47,601 nucleotides of DNA from Clostridium sp. AM30-24 (lineage in GTDB: Bacteria; Bacillota; Clostridia; Lachnospirales; Lachnospiraceae): positions 1 through 47,601 of the forward strand of contig NZ_QUJB01000021.1 of assembly GCF_003480435.1 (NCBI RefSeq), written 5' to 3'. Both the position numbers and the translations under genes were made by a program. Below the pieces are notes generated by a model. The model was not told the origin of the DNA and ran no database searches. It saw nothing but the letters and a program-made list of their open reading frames with translations. Below are positions 7,286 through 15,507 of this stretch, in pieces (position 1 is the stretch's first letter; each line of letters opens with the position of its first letter).

Positions 7286-8159
7286 ATATTCCGCAGAGGT
7301 GCACAACAACCACCTGCGGCTTGTCATTCAACCGGATATTGATCGAGTGGGTTCCAAGCCCCCGTCCGACGATCATCCGGCTCTTCTCTTTTCCGCTTTC
7401 CGGAAGTTCAAAATACCCCGCACAGCGCGTATAAAAGAACTGATACTGGGGCGTCATGACTCCGCCGACAATGGGAAGCCGGATGGTTCCGCCGTGAAAA
7501 TGTCCGGAAAGTGTAAGATCTGCTCCCCAGTCCGCATACTCCTCAAAAAACAACGGGGAGTGAGCGAGAAGGAGACAGAACCTTTCGGGATCCGGCTCGC
7601 CCAGAGCGTCCTTTAAAAGTCCTTCCGGAATCTCTCCGGTCCCTGGCAGATAAGCACTCTTCGGAAGATCAAGACCGTAGATTTTGATGTCACGGTCGAG
7701 CTCCGCCGCCTCATTGGAAAGATAACGGATCCCGGCATTTTCGAGGGCTGTCCGGTAGTTTTCATATGTGTCCCCGTAAATATCTGATTTCCAGAGCAGC
7801 CGGCACTCATGATTTCCATTTCCGCAGTATACCGGGAACTCTTTCGCCAGTCCTGTTAAAAGTGCAAGCGGAATTCTGATATCGGAATTTCCTCTTTTTG
7901 CGACCATCCCGTCCCCGCCAAAAAGCACGGCATCCGGGTTTACCCTCCGCACAGCTTCCATCAGGCGGCGGTTTTCTTTCCCGAATTCCTTATTGTGGAG
8001 ATCCGTCAGAAAAACAATGGTCTTTCCCGGGCCATGGATCTTTTCCGAGGCGATCCGGTACTCTTCCGTTACAAGGCAGTCCCTCTCATACTGGGAACGT
8101 GCCAGGCAGCCGGCGCCAAAAGCCATGACACCTGCCGCCAGAAACGCTGCTGTCCCCAA
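7284..8159 (-). CDS. Membrane-anchored metallophosphoesterase (calcineurin-like)
   Basis: This 291-residue protein starts with a hydrophobic segment (about 3-20) that could anchor it, followed by a calcineurin-type phosphoesterase domain. The metal-ligand motifs are in order: DLHN, GGDG, GNGNHE, AHSP and GHFHGG. The set resembles the YkuE-type group, which acts on phosphoester substrates outside or at the membrane; the substrate is unknown. The start is a TTG at 8159, supported by GAGGAGG 11 bases upstream. That ribosome site is formed by the last codons of the upstream 67-residue gene, so the two are probably co-translated. An ATG further inside would cut the anchor. Confidence 0.85.
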   Translation of the reverse strand: MGTAAFLAAGVMAFGAGCLARSQYERDCLVTEEYRIASEKIHGPGKTIVFLTDLHNKEFGKENRRLMEAVRRVNPDAVLFGGDGMVAKRGNSDIRIPLALLTGLAKEFPVYCGNGNHECRLLWKSDIYGDTYENYRTALENAGIRYLSNEAAELDRDIKIYGLDLPKSAYLPGTGEIPEGLLKDALGEPDPERFCLLLAHSPLFFEEYADWGADLTLSGHFHGGTIRLPIVGGVMTPQYQFFYTRCAGYFELPESGKEKSRMIVGRGLGTHSINIRLNDKPQVVVVHLCGI

Positions 8160-8165
8160 ATCGGA

Positions 8166-8369
8166 TTATTCCTCCTCAAATACCTGGATTCCGCGCTCAA
8201 CAACACCTGCGAAAGCCTGCGCATAGCTCTTATACTCCGGATGCTTTGCGATGATCTTATCCATCGCTTCCTTCATTTCCCCGCTGATAATAACGGTGCA
8301 GCCTGCTGCCTTCTTGTTTGTTGTACGGTTCTCGTACATATCCTGCATTACTTTTACTCTTTCTTTCAT
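8166..8369 (-). CDS. Small protein of unknown function (67 residues)
   Basis: I do not recognise a named family. The protein is highly charged at both ends, with a central segment GCTVIISGEMKEAMDKIIAKHPEYKSYAQAFAGVVERGI that looks like a beta strand followed by two helices, as in small ribbon-helix-helix proteins; that reading is weak. A clear AAGGAGAAGG lies upstream of the ATG. The final Glu-Glu-Glu codons double as the ribosome binding site of the phosphoesterase gene that starts 6 bases after its stop, so the two genes form one unit. Confidence 0.65.
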   Translation of the reverse strand: MKERVKVMQDMYENRTTNKKAAGCTVIISGEMKEAMDKIIAKHPEYKSYAQAFAGVVERGIQVFEEE

Positions 8370-8463
8370 GATCCTTCTCCTTGTCTTCTCTGTTTTTCAC
8401 TGATCCGCCATCCGTGCGCATCCCGGATCCACCGGAATGCAGGTACGGCTCTTATCCTCTTTC

Positions 8464-9822
8464 CTACTGGATCCATGCGCCATCCGCGCCTACGACATAC
8501 TGACCGCCGATGGTCGTATTTTTTACGATCTTACCGTCAGATCCCAGGTAAAACCACTTGCCGGAATCCTGTCTCCAGGCATTCTTTACCATGGTCCCGT
8601 TGGACTCAAAATAATACCACTCGGTACCGAACATCTTCCATCCGGTTACCATCTTTCCTTCCGTATCAAAACCAAAGTCAGCCGCATCGATCGTGTAGAT
8701 CGTTCCGACAGCCTTCGTTCCGTCAGTGAACTCATATCTCCAACTGCCGTTATCCGGAACCCAGTGTCCGGCAGTTGTCTGCTTCCCTGTGGATGTGGTT
8801 CCGGCTTTCTCTGTGTTTACATACTGATAACCATAGTCCAGCATCAGCTTTGTATCCGCATAATGGGTACTTCTTGATTTTAAGACCACCGCAACCATGC
8901 GGACACCGTCTTTCTCCACACAGGTCACCAGCGTGTTCCCTGCCTTTGAAGTATAACCGGTCTTTCCACCAACGATTCCCGCGTAGTATCTGGAATCCTT
9001 CGGGTAGAGCATCTTGTGACCCGGAGTGATGGTTCTCGCGGAGGCTGCCTTTGTCGCCGGGAATTGATAACTCAATGTGGAATCGATCTCACAGAGCGTC
9101 TGATTCGCAAATGCCGCCGCCGCGATCTTTGCCATGTCGCGGCATGTGGTATACTGTTCATCCGAGTTTAATCCATTCGGATTCACGAAATGTGTATTTG
9201 TACATCCAAGCTCACGAGCCCTCGCATTCATCAGCTCCGAAAAACCTGAAATACTGCCGGAAACGTGTTCCGCAAGTCCGTTGGCGACTTCGTTGGCTGA
9301 TTTTAAAAGAAGCGCGTAGAGGCAGTCCTTTACAGCCACCTGATCCCCTTCCACAAGCCCGATCTTCACAGCGCCGGCCTCCAGATCTGTGACTGCTGTT
9401 TTTGAAAACGTCACTTTGTCATCCAGCTTTGCTTTTTCCAAAACGAGAAGCGCTGTCATAAGCTTTGTGGTGCTGGCCGGAGCAAGCTTCTCATCGGCGT
9501 TCTTCTCAAATAGAACCCTTCCGTTCGTCACATCATAGAGAACTCCAGCCTCTGATGAGATCTCCGGCTTCGCGATGGCATCCGCGGCGGCTTTTGCCGC
9601 GTCACTTACCTGCTTCTGGTTTGTGCCGGTCGATGAATCCGATGTTTCATATCCCGGTCCGCCTTCGCTCCCGTCCTGTGTGCCGGTCGTCTGTGTTGTC
9701 TGTGCCTTCTTTGTATCTGTTGTGGTTCCGTCCGCGCGGATAATCAAAGCCGCCTGTGCCGGCTGTGCCGCGAAAATTGCGCACGCAAGCGCGATCGGAA
9801 TCATTCTGTTTATTTTTCTCAT
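8464..9822 (-). CDS. D-alanyl-D-alanine carboxypeptidase with wall-binding repeats
   Basis: This 452-residue secreted serine peptidase (family S11, PBP5/DacF type) trims the terminal D-alanine of peptidoglycan stem peptides. It has a signal peptide (about 1-25, ending AQPAQA), a Thr/Gly-rich linker, and the three active-site motifs S117-TTK, S175-A-N177 and K287-T-G289. The C-terminus (about 360-452) holds choline-binding-like repeats with aromatic and Gly residues (GTEWYYFESNGTMV, GKWFYLGSDGKIV), which would fix it to the wall. That C-terminal fusion is frequent in clostridia and replaces the usual amphipathic anchor. AGAGG precedes the ATG, and a promoter is seen at 9932-9960. Confidence 0.93.
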   Translation of the reverse strand: MRKINRMIPIALACAIFAAQPAQAALIIRADGTTTDTKKAQTTQTTGTQDGSEGGPGYETSDSSTGTNQKQVSDAAKAAADAIAKPEISSEAGVLYDVTNGRVLFEKNADEKLAPASTTKLMTALLVLEKAKLDDKVTFSKTAVTDLEAGAVKIGLVEGDQVAVKDCLYALLLKSANEVANGLAEHVSGSISGFSELMNARARELGCTNTHFVNPNGLNSDEQYTTCRDMAKIAAAAFANQTLCEIDSTLSYQFPATKAASARTITPGHKMLYPKDSRYYAGIVGGKTGYTSKAGNTLVTCVEKDGVRMVAVVLKSRSTHYADTKLMLDYGYQYVNTEKAGTTSTGKQTTAGHWVPDNGSWRYEFTDGTKAVGTIYTIDAADFGFDTEGKMVTGWKMFGTEWYYFESNGTMVKNAWRQDSGKWFYLGSDGKIVKNTTIGGQYVVGADGAWIQ

Positions 9823-9931
9823 CTTTTTTGACCTCTTTTTCCGGTATATTTTATTAAGTTCAGCTTCTCTGACGCCTCCCTTTGTGTTTCCACGCCGGTC
9901 CCTGCATCGTCCGCTTTTCTTTTTCTATGCT

Positions 9932-9960
9932 ATCATAGATCCACCGAAAAAGCTTTGCAA
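9932..9960 (-). promoter_or_regulatory. Sigma-A promoter of the carboxypeptidase gene
   Basis: On the minus strand TTGCAA (9960-9955) and TATGAT (9937-9932) are separated by exactly 17 bases. The start codon is about 110 bases downstream. Confidence 0.65.
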
Positions 9961-9987
9961 TTTTCTGTCGATTTTCTTATGTCATTT

Positions 9988-10012
9988 CTGTGTCCGCAAC
10001 AGTCGGACACAG
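9988..10012 (-). terminator. Hairpin just after the SNF2 helicase stop
   Basis: A perfect 9-bp stem (CTGTGTCCG and its complement, 7-base loop) begins 3 bases past the stop codon. No strong T run follows, so it may act as a weak terminator or as 3' end protection. Confidence 0.5.
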
Positions 10013-10015
10013 CTC

Positions 10016-13000
10016 TTACAAATCTTCGTCCAGCATGCGGATAAGATCTTCTCTCGTAATACTGCTGAGCGCACCGGTCCCTTCGGTTACCACGGTGTCC
10101 GCCAGATCCCTCTTCATCTCCTGAAGCTTCAGAATATTCTCCTCAATGGTGTGCTTCGTGATGAGCTTGAATACGGAGACCTGATTCTCCTGTCCGATCC
10201 TGTGGGCGCGGTCTGTGGCCTGATTCTGGGCTGCCACGTTCCACCACGGATCATAGTGGATCACCACATCCGCAGCCGTAAGGTTCAGCCCCGTTCCGCC
10301 GGCCTTCAGGGAGATCAGGAACACCATCACGTCGTCCTTCTGGAACGAGGAGGCCATCTGCATGCGGTCCCGCTTCGGCGTGGAGCCGGTGAGCAGATAG
10401 AATGGGATCTTCTCCTTTTTCAGGCGCTTCGCGATGATCTCAAGCATCGATGTAAACTGGGAGAACAGAAGGATCTTATGTCCCGCAGATGTTCCGTTTA
10501 AGAGAAGCTCCATACAGGTATCGAGCTTCGCGGATCCACCTTTGTAGCCGTCAAAGCATAGAGACGGCTCGCAGCAGATCTGGCGCAGACGCATGAGCTC
10601 CGCGAGGATCTGCATCCGCTCTTTTCCGTAATCTCCGTCAGTTCCCTCCATGAGCTGTTCCTTTAAGGAAGCTGCCGCCGCCGTATAGAGGTCCTTCTGC
10701 TCTCCTTCCATACTGGAATAGAGGACCGTCTCCAGTTTATCCGGAAGTTCCTTTAAGACATCTTTCTTTAAACGTCTTAAAATAAACGGTCCTGTAAGCT
10801 TCTTTAACCGGGTCAGCGCATTCAGATCCTGATCTCTCACAATTGGCATCTCGAACGCCCGCTTAAATTTCTGTGACGTGAATAAAAATCCCGGCATCAG
10901 GAAGTCAAAGATACTCCAGAGTTCTCCAAGGTGATTCTCGATCGGTGTTCCTGTCAGGGCGAATCTCGTTCTGGCCGGAACAGCCTTCACGGATTTCGCT
11001 GCCTGTGTGGAGGAATTCTTGATGTACTGGGCCTCGTCAATGATCTCGAAGCGGAATTCCTTTTCATGGTACCAGAGAATATCGCGCTTTAAGAGGTCGT
11101 AGGACGTAATGATCACATCCGGGCGCTCCTTCTCATAAGCTGCGAACATCTCCTCGCGCTCTGCCTGGTTCCCCGCCGCCGTCATGATCTTAAGCTCCGG
11201 GGCGAACTGGGCAAACTCGTTCTCCCAGTTGTATACCAGGGATGCCGGACACACCACGAGAGACGTGCCGCCGTTCTCTGCCTTTTCATCCAGCAAAAGG
11301 GTGATGACCTGGATCGTCTTTCCAAGTCCCATCTCATCCGCAAGGATTCCGCCGAAGCCGTAGGCATCCAGGCTCTTTAACCACCGGTAGCCCACCTTCT
11401 GGTAGCTTCGAAGCGTCGATGCAAGGCGTTTCGGTATCTCATAATCGCTGTCCTCCACGTCCTTCATGCCACGGACCACAGCCTTGAACAGCTGGTCACG
11501 GTACACGCTAACGCTCTTATCCTCTTTTAACGCCGCGTCCAGGAACATAGCGCGGTATGCAGGAAGCTTTATCGTGTCGGAACCCACAAGTTCCTTCGCG
11601 ACACCGAGCTGTTCCGCGATCTTTGCGACCGTGAGAAGTCCGCCATCCCCCAGAGTCAGGAAATCACCGTTCTTCATCCGGTAGAAGCTCTTTTTCTTTC
11701 CGTAAGCCGCAAGCACTGCCGCAAGTTCCTCTCGCGGAAGAGCCCCGGTGTCTACCTCTAACTCCAACCATCTTCCTAAAGTCCGGACCTGAACAGAGGT
11801 GCTCACCGGCGGCAGGACACGGATCTTTTTGAAGGACTCGGACACAAATACATCTCCGGCATCCATAAATTTCTTCATGCCTTCGGAGATCAGGCGGTAG
11901 ACCGCCTCGTCGTCATTTTTAATGACAAGATTTCCTGATCCGTCCTCTGTATACTTAAAGTAGGTCGTGATCAGCTGACTCACCTGAAACTCTCCCGGAA
12001 CATCCCTACAGATCTCTTTCGGAACATTCTCATCCGCCAAAGGATGGAAAGAGAACTCGCCGTAGGAAAGTTCCGGACGGAGAGTTACGGTTCCCGCTGC
12101 GTCGCTGTCAAAATAAAAGGACGCCTTTAATTCTTTCGGGCGGTAGCTCTCAAGGTCGACCCCCTCGGAGCGGATGAGCCCGAGTGACTCCAGTTTTCTT
12201 AAAACACGCTCATAAAAAAGCGGCATATCACGGTCATTGACGGAGACCTCGTTCTCCGCATCCATTCCCATGACCATGTATTCCATAAATACGGTCAGGC
12301 ACTCTGTATAATCCTGATCACAGCAGTAGATTGCTTCCTGATCTGCGATAAATAAGGACTTTTCACCGGAAAAAGCCATAATATCCTTATCCACCGTAAC
12401 CTTGATCCCGTCACGGCCCTCTTTCTTTACAACCGCGGTAAAGACCGGATTCTCCCGTTTTACCGTCAACATCCTCTTTCTCTTCCGGTAATCCTCGCAC
12501 TCGATGGTCTGCCCTTCCAGTATGGCAAAAAAGCGCTCTCGTCCGGCTTTTCCCAGGATCAGTTCTTTTAACGCCGGCTCCGCTTCCATGGAAAACCGCC
12601 CGCTTCCGCGGTACTGTTCCCTGAAAAAGCCGACGCGTTCCATGATGAGAAGCGCCAACGCCCGGCTCTCCTCGTCGAAAGCCTGAAGACTGTGATGGAA
12701 CGCCAGTCCTTTTCCGTACTGGACAAGGCTCATGGTTTCCATCGCCTTCGCGAAGGCCGTCAGGTCCTTCACCGGGTACTGTTTTTCCCGTCCCACCGTG
12801 AAACGGACTCTTACCTGATCTCTTGAGATCGCAACAATGGGGATCAGACGGTAATGCCCTTCCTCAGAGGCCCCCATGATCCGGCTCACCTCGCGGTTCG
12901 TGTACTCCCGGACCATAAAACGGACTTTCTGGGATGTGGAGACCGGATGCTTTGACTCCCTGCTCTCCCGCCGGAGCCATTCCGCGATCAGCGCATGAGC

Positions 13001-13222
13001 GTGCGGACACATGGGGATCCCGTCAGGTCCCTGTGTGCAGGATACGCCGCAGAAACCGAGATTTCTGCCCGTCTTACTGATATGCGAACAAGAGTAGTCA
13101 AAATTCTGACTACCCTTGCGCAGGATACGGACACGGTATTCATCTTCCCCGTCCATGACGGTTCCCCTGATCTCAGTCTCGCCTTTCCAGAAGGTCTCGG
13201 CAGTAAGTTCCGTTACTTCCAT
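10016..13222 (-). CDS. SNF2-family DNA-dependent ATPase/helicase
   Basis: This 1068-residue protein couples ATP hydrolysis to movement on double-stranded DNA. The N-terminus has a SWIM-like zinc-binding region (C45, then C58/C62, and CPH at 72-74). The middle, about 100-560, matches the bacterial SNF2-associated region by its position and length. The ATPase core is near 590-1060: Walker A DEMGLGKT around 627-634, Walker B as DEAQ around 727-730, ALTGTPIENHLGELWSIF, and in the second lobe KILLFSQFTSML, SLKAGGTGLNLTAADVVIHYDPWWN and the DRAHRIGQ motif. It is full length. Proposed roles in such bacterial proteins are DNA repair or transcription recycling; nothing here identifies a partner. Confidence 0.93.
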   Translation of the reverse strand: MEVTELTAETFWKGETEIRGTVMDGEDEYRVRILRKGSQNFDYSCSHISKTGRNLGFCGVSCTQGPDGIPMCPHAHALIAEWLRRESRESKHPVSTSQKVRFMVREYTNREVSRIMGASEEGHYRLIPIVAISRDQVRVRFTVGREKQYPVKDLTAFAKAMETMSLVQYGKGLAFHHSLQAFDEESRALALLIMERVGFFREQYRGSGRFSMEAEPALKELILGKAGRERFFAILEGQTIECEDYRKRKRMLTVKRENPVFTAVVKKEGRDGIKVTVDKDIMAFSGEKSLFIADQEAIYCCDQDYTECLTVFMEYMVMGMDAENEVSVNDRDMPLFYERVLRKLESLGLIRSEGVDLESYRPKELKASFYFDSDAAGTVTLRPELSYGEFSFHPLADENVPKEICRDVPGEFQVSQLITTYFKYTEDGSGNLVIKNDDEAVYRLISEGMKKFMDAGDVFVSESFKKIRVLPPVSTSVQVRTLGRWLELEVDTGALPREELAAVLAAYGKKKSFYRMKNGDFLTLGDGGLLTVAKIAEQLGVAKELVGSDTIKLPAYRAMFLDAALKEDKSVSVYRDQLFKAVVRGMKDVEDSDYEIPKRLASTLRSYQKVGYRWLKSLDAYGFGGILADEMGLGKTIQVITLLLDEKAENGGTSLVVCPASLVYNWENEFAQFAPELKIMTAAGNQAEREEMFAAYEKERPDVIITSYDLLKRDILWYHEKEFRFEIIDEAQYIKNSSTQAAKSVKAVPARTRFALTGTPIENHLGELWSIFDFLMPGFLFTSQKFKRAFEMPIVRDQDLNALTRLKKLTGPFILRRLKKDVLKELPDKLETVLYSSMEGEQKDLYTAAAASLKEQLMEGTDGDYGKERMQILAELMRLRQICCEPSLCFDGYKGGSAKLDTCMELLLNGTSAGHKILLFSQFTSMLEIIAKRLKKEKIPFYLLTGSTPKRDRMQMASSFQKDDVMVFLISLKAGGTGLNLTAADVVIHYDPWWNVAAQNQATDRAHRIGQENQVSVFKLITKHTIEENILKLQEMKRDLADTVVTEGTGALSSITREDLIRMLDEDL

Positions 13223-13273
13223 ATCATTCCGTCCCCCCGGTTTGTTTTATTGCTTACTTGCTCATGAAGTTTT

Positions 13274-13337
13274 GCCTGTCATATGTCTATGCATCTGTGC
13301 AGGCAAGCCTGCCCTTCTGCATAGCCGCATGACAGGC
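13274..13337. terminator. Nested 64-bp hairpin after argS
   Basis: GCCTGTCAT (13274-13282) pairs with ATGACAGGC (13329-13337), and inside it CTATGCA pairs with TGCATAG around a GCAGGC/GCCTGC core. It starts 8 bases past the argS stop. There is no good T run on either strand, so it is a candidate terminator or RNA-stabilising structure. Confidence 0.5.
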
Positions 13338-13344
13338 TGTTTCA

Positions 13345-15111
13345 TCACATCCGTTCCGGTGCGCTGAATCCCAGAACGTTAATGCATGTCATTAACACAT
13401 CACGTGTTAACGTAACAAGGCTGATGTACCCCGCCTGTTTCTTCTTGTCTTCCTCAGCGATGATCTTCGTCTCATGATAGAAGTGATTTAACGCATTTGA
13501 GAGTTCGTAAATGTAAGCGCAGATCTTATGCGGCGCAAGCTCCTCGAAGCAGGTAAGCATCACATCGCTGTACCGGGAAAGGGCGAGCATCAAGGTCTTC
13601 TCCGGCTCAGCAGACGATGGAAGGATCTCGCCGTTCTCTGTATTTTCACAGGTATCACTGTATTTCTTTAAGATGGAGTTGATTCTCGCGATCGTGTAGA
13701 GAACATACGGACCTGTATTTCCCTCGAAGGAAGTAAATCTGTCGATATCGAAGACATAATCCTTTGTCGCTTGATTGGAGAGATCACCATATTTTAAAGC
13801 AGCGAGACCTACGATCTCAGCCGTTTTTTTCGCCTCATCCTCAGAAACGGTACGGTTCTCCATGATACGGTTGTAAGCCGCCTCGTCGATATCTGCGATC
13901 AGGTTCTCAAGACGCATAACGCCGCCTTCTCTCGTCTTAAACGGCTTTCCGTCCTTTCCATTCATAGTACCGAAGCCGACAAAATCCATCTTCCGGTCTG
14001 CTGGAACGATCCCTGCCTTCTTTGCGACACGGAAGACCTGTGTAAAGTGGAGTTCCTGACGCTTGTCCACTACGTAGATATAGTGATCCGGCTTGAAATC
14101 TTCTTCTCTCTCAACGATGGTCGCAAGGTCGGAAGTCGCGTAGAGGGCCGCGCCGTCAGATTTTCTTACGATACACGGCGGAAGCTCCTTGGTATCGGTC
14201 GGCTCGGCGATATCAACAACGAGGGCACCCTGGCTCTCATATGCAAGTCCTTTATCCTGGAGGTCTTTGATCAGGCCCGGGATATACGGCTGCGCGTCGC
14301 TCTCACCTTTCCACAGGTCGAAATCCACGTCAAGGTTTGCGTAGTTTCTCTTTAAATCTTTTAAGGAAACATTCATGATATGCTTCCAGATCGCGCGGTA
14401 CGGCGCGTATCCGCTCTGAAGCTTGAAGGTCGCCTCCTGGGCGCGCTCCTTGAATGCCTCGTCAACCTTGGATTTTCCGCTGGCTGCCGGGTAGATCTCC
14501 TCAAGCTCAGAGATCGTAAACGGCGCTTCCTCCGGATACTCTCCGGTAAAGCTCTCGTCAAAGTACGGAAGTTCCGGCTTTCTGTCCTTTAATTCCTCGA
14601 TGATAAGGCCCATCTGGAGTCCCCAGTCACCGAGATGAACGTCTCCGATGACCTTGTGGCCCACAAAGCGTCCCATACGCTTTAACGCCTCACCGATCAC
14701 CGCGGAACGGAGATGTCCGACGTGGAGCGGCTTTGCGACGTTTGCTCCGCCGTAGTCGATAACGATCGTCTCCGGCTTCTCGACCTCATCCATTCCGAGC
14801 TTCTTTGCACCCTTCATTCCGTTCATGTAGCCGGAAAGGAAAGCCGGGTTTAATTTCAAGTTGATGAATCCCGGCATAACGGCATTCACTTCTTCAAATA
14901 CTTCGCTGTCTTTTAACTGTTCTACTACACCGTTCGCGATATCGATCGGTTTCTTTTTATATGTCTTTGCGGCTGCCATCGCGCCGTTGCACTGGTATTC
15001 GCAGAGATCCGGGCGGTTGGACAGAGTTACTTTTGCAAAGTTCTCATCGTAACCGTTCGCCGCAAAAGCTTTTTTCATCTCATCCGTGATGATATCCAGA
15101 ATTTTTTTCAT
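13345..15111 (-). CDS. argS: Arginyl-tRNA synthetase
   Basis: This 588-residue class I synthetase charges tRNA-Arg. The N-terminal additional domain (about 1-110) is present, then the HIGH-type motif as HVGH at 130-133 (KPLHVGHLRSAVIGEAL). The KMSKS loop is replaced by FKTREGG, which is normal for many ArgRS enzymes. The C-terminal anticodon-binding helical domain ends with CINVLGFSAPERM. The start at 15111 is supported by AAGGAG about 8 bases upstream; an open frame extends 17 codons further without a ribosome site. The gene stands alone between two non-coding stretches. Confidence 0.96.
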   Translation of the reverse strand: MKKILDIITDEMKKAFAANGYDENFAKVTLSNRPDLCEYQCNGAMAAAKTYKKKPIDIANGVVEQLKDSEVFEEVNAVMPGFINLKLNPAFLSGYMNGMKGAKKLGMDEVEKPETIVIDYGGANVAKPLHVGHLRSAVIGEALKRMGRFVGHKVIGDVHLGDWGLQMGLIIEELKDRKPELPYFDESFTGEYPEEAPFTISELEEIYPAASGKSKVDEAFKERAQEATFKLQSGYAPYRAIWKHIMNVSLKDLKRNYANLDVDFDLWKGESDAQPYIPGLIKDLQDKGLAYESQGALVVDIAEPTDTKELPPCIVRKSDGAALYATSDLATIVEREEDFKPDHYIYVVDKRQELHFTQVFRVAKKAGIVPADRKMDFVGFGTMNGKDGKPFKTREGGVMRLENLIADIDEAAYNRIMENRTVSEDEAKKTAEIVGLAALKYGDLSNQATKDYVFDIDRFTSFEGNTGPYVLYTIARINSILKKYSDTCENTENGEILPSSAEPEKTLMLALSRYSDVMLTCFEELAPHKICAYIYELSNALNHFYHETKIIAEEDKKKQAGYISLVTLTRDVLMTCINVLGFSAPERM

Positions 15112-15208
15112 CTGATTTTCTCCTTTTTTAGCGTGCCAGTCTGCATCATTTTCCCGCACCATACCAAAAACATGGCAATTGCAGACACAGACTTATACAG
15201 TAACTATC

Positions 15209-15237
15209 ATTATACCGTATCGCGGTAGAAAAATCCA
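15209..15237 (-). promoter_or_regulatory. argS: Probable argS promoter
   Basis: On the minus strand a consensus TATAAT (15214-15209) is preceded at 17 bases by TGGATT, a poor -35. The -10 is convincing, the -35 is not. Confidence 0.4.
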
Positions 15238-15455
15238 TAGTTCTGTTGATATTTTTGTTATCGCCCACGCATGACATAAACAGGAACCGATCCTGCCGAT
15301 AGTTCGAATTTCAACGCGACAAAACCCACGACTGTCACTGGATTGTACGGCATTTTCACTCCAGAAACCTCCTGCCCGTGTGCAGAAAGAAATAGGAGCT
15401 GTTTTCGGTTATGGTCTGAACACGTCATGGGCAGGCATATTGGGGAGGAACAGCG

Positions 15456-15488
15456 AACTGCCAGGTTTCAATGAAAGACCTGGCAGTT
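15456..15488 (-). terminator. Hairpin downstream of the metH-like gene
   Basis: A perfect 11-bp stem (AACTGCCAGGT and its complement) with an 11-base loop lies 20 bases past the stop codon. It lacks a T run, so termination is possible but not shown. Confidence 0.5.
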
Positions 15489-15507
15489 GAAAATATCATC
15501 TTATCTT

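Larger units (their letters stand above)
15112..15507. other. Non-coding stretch between metH-like gene and argS
   Basis: No gene was seen. It holds the putative argS promoter (-10 TATAAT at 15214-15209 on the minus strand) and a hairpin near the end of the metH-like gene (15456-15488). The rest, including a CCTGCCC/GGGCAGG pair about 60 bases apart, has no assignable function. Confidence 0.6.

Noticed and set aside
7995..8729. 244-residue plus-strand frame
   Set aside because: It is antisense to the phosphoesterase, the 67-residue gene and the carboxypeptidase, all with clear motifs and ribosome sites, and its translation is rich in Arg, Ser and His without domain pattern.
9575..10501. 308-residue plus-strand frame
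   Set aside because: It is the shadow of the carboxypeptidase signal region and of the SNF2 C-terminus; no ribosome site and no motif.
13861..13950. Missing KMSKS motif in argS as a sign of a defect
   Set aside because: Many arginyl-tRNA synthetases lack the canonical motif and use a replaced loop; the rest of the enzyme is complete.
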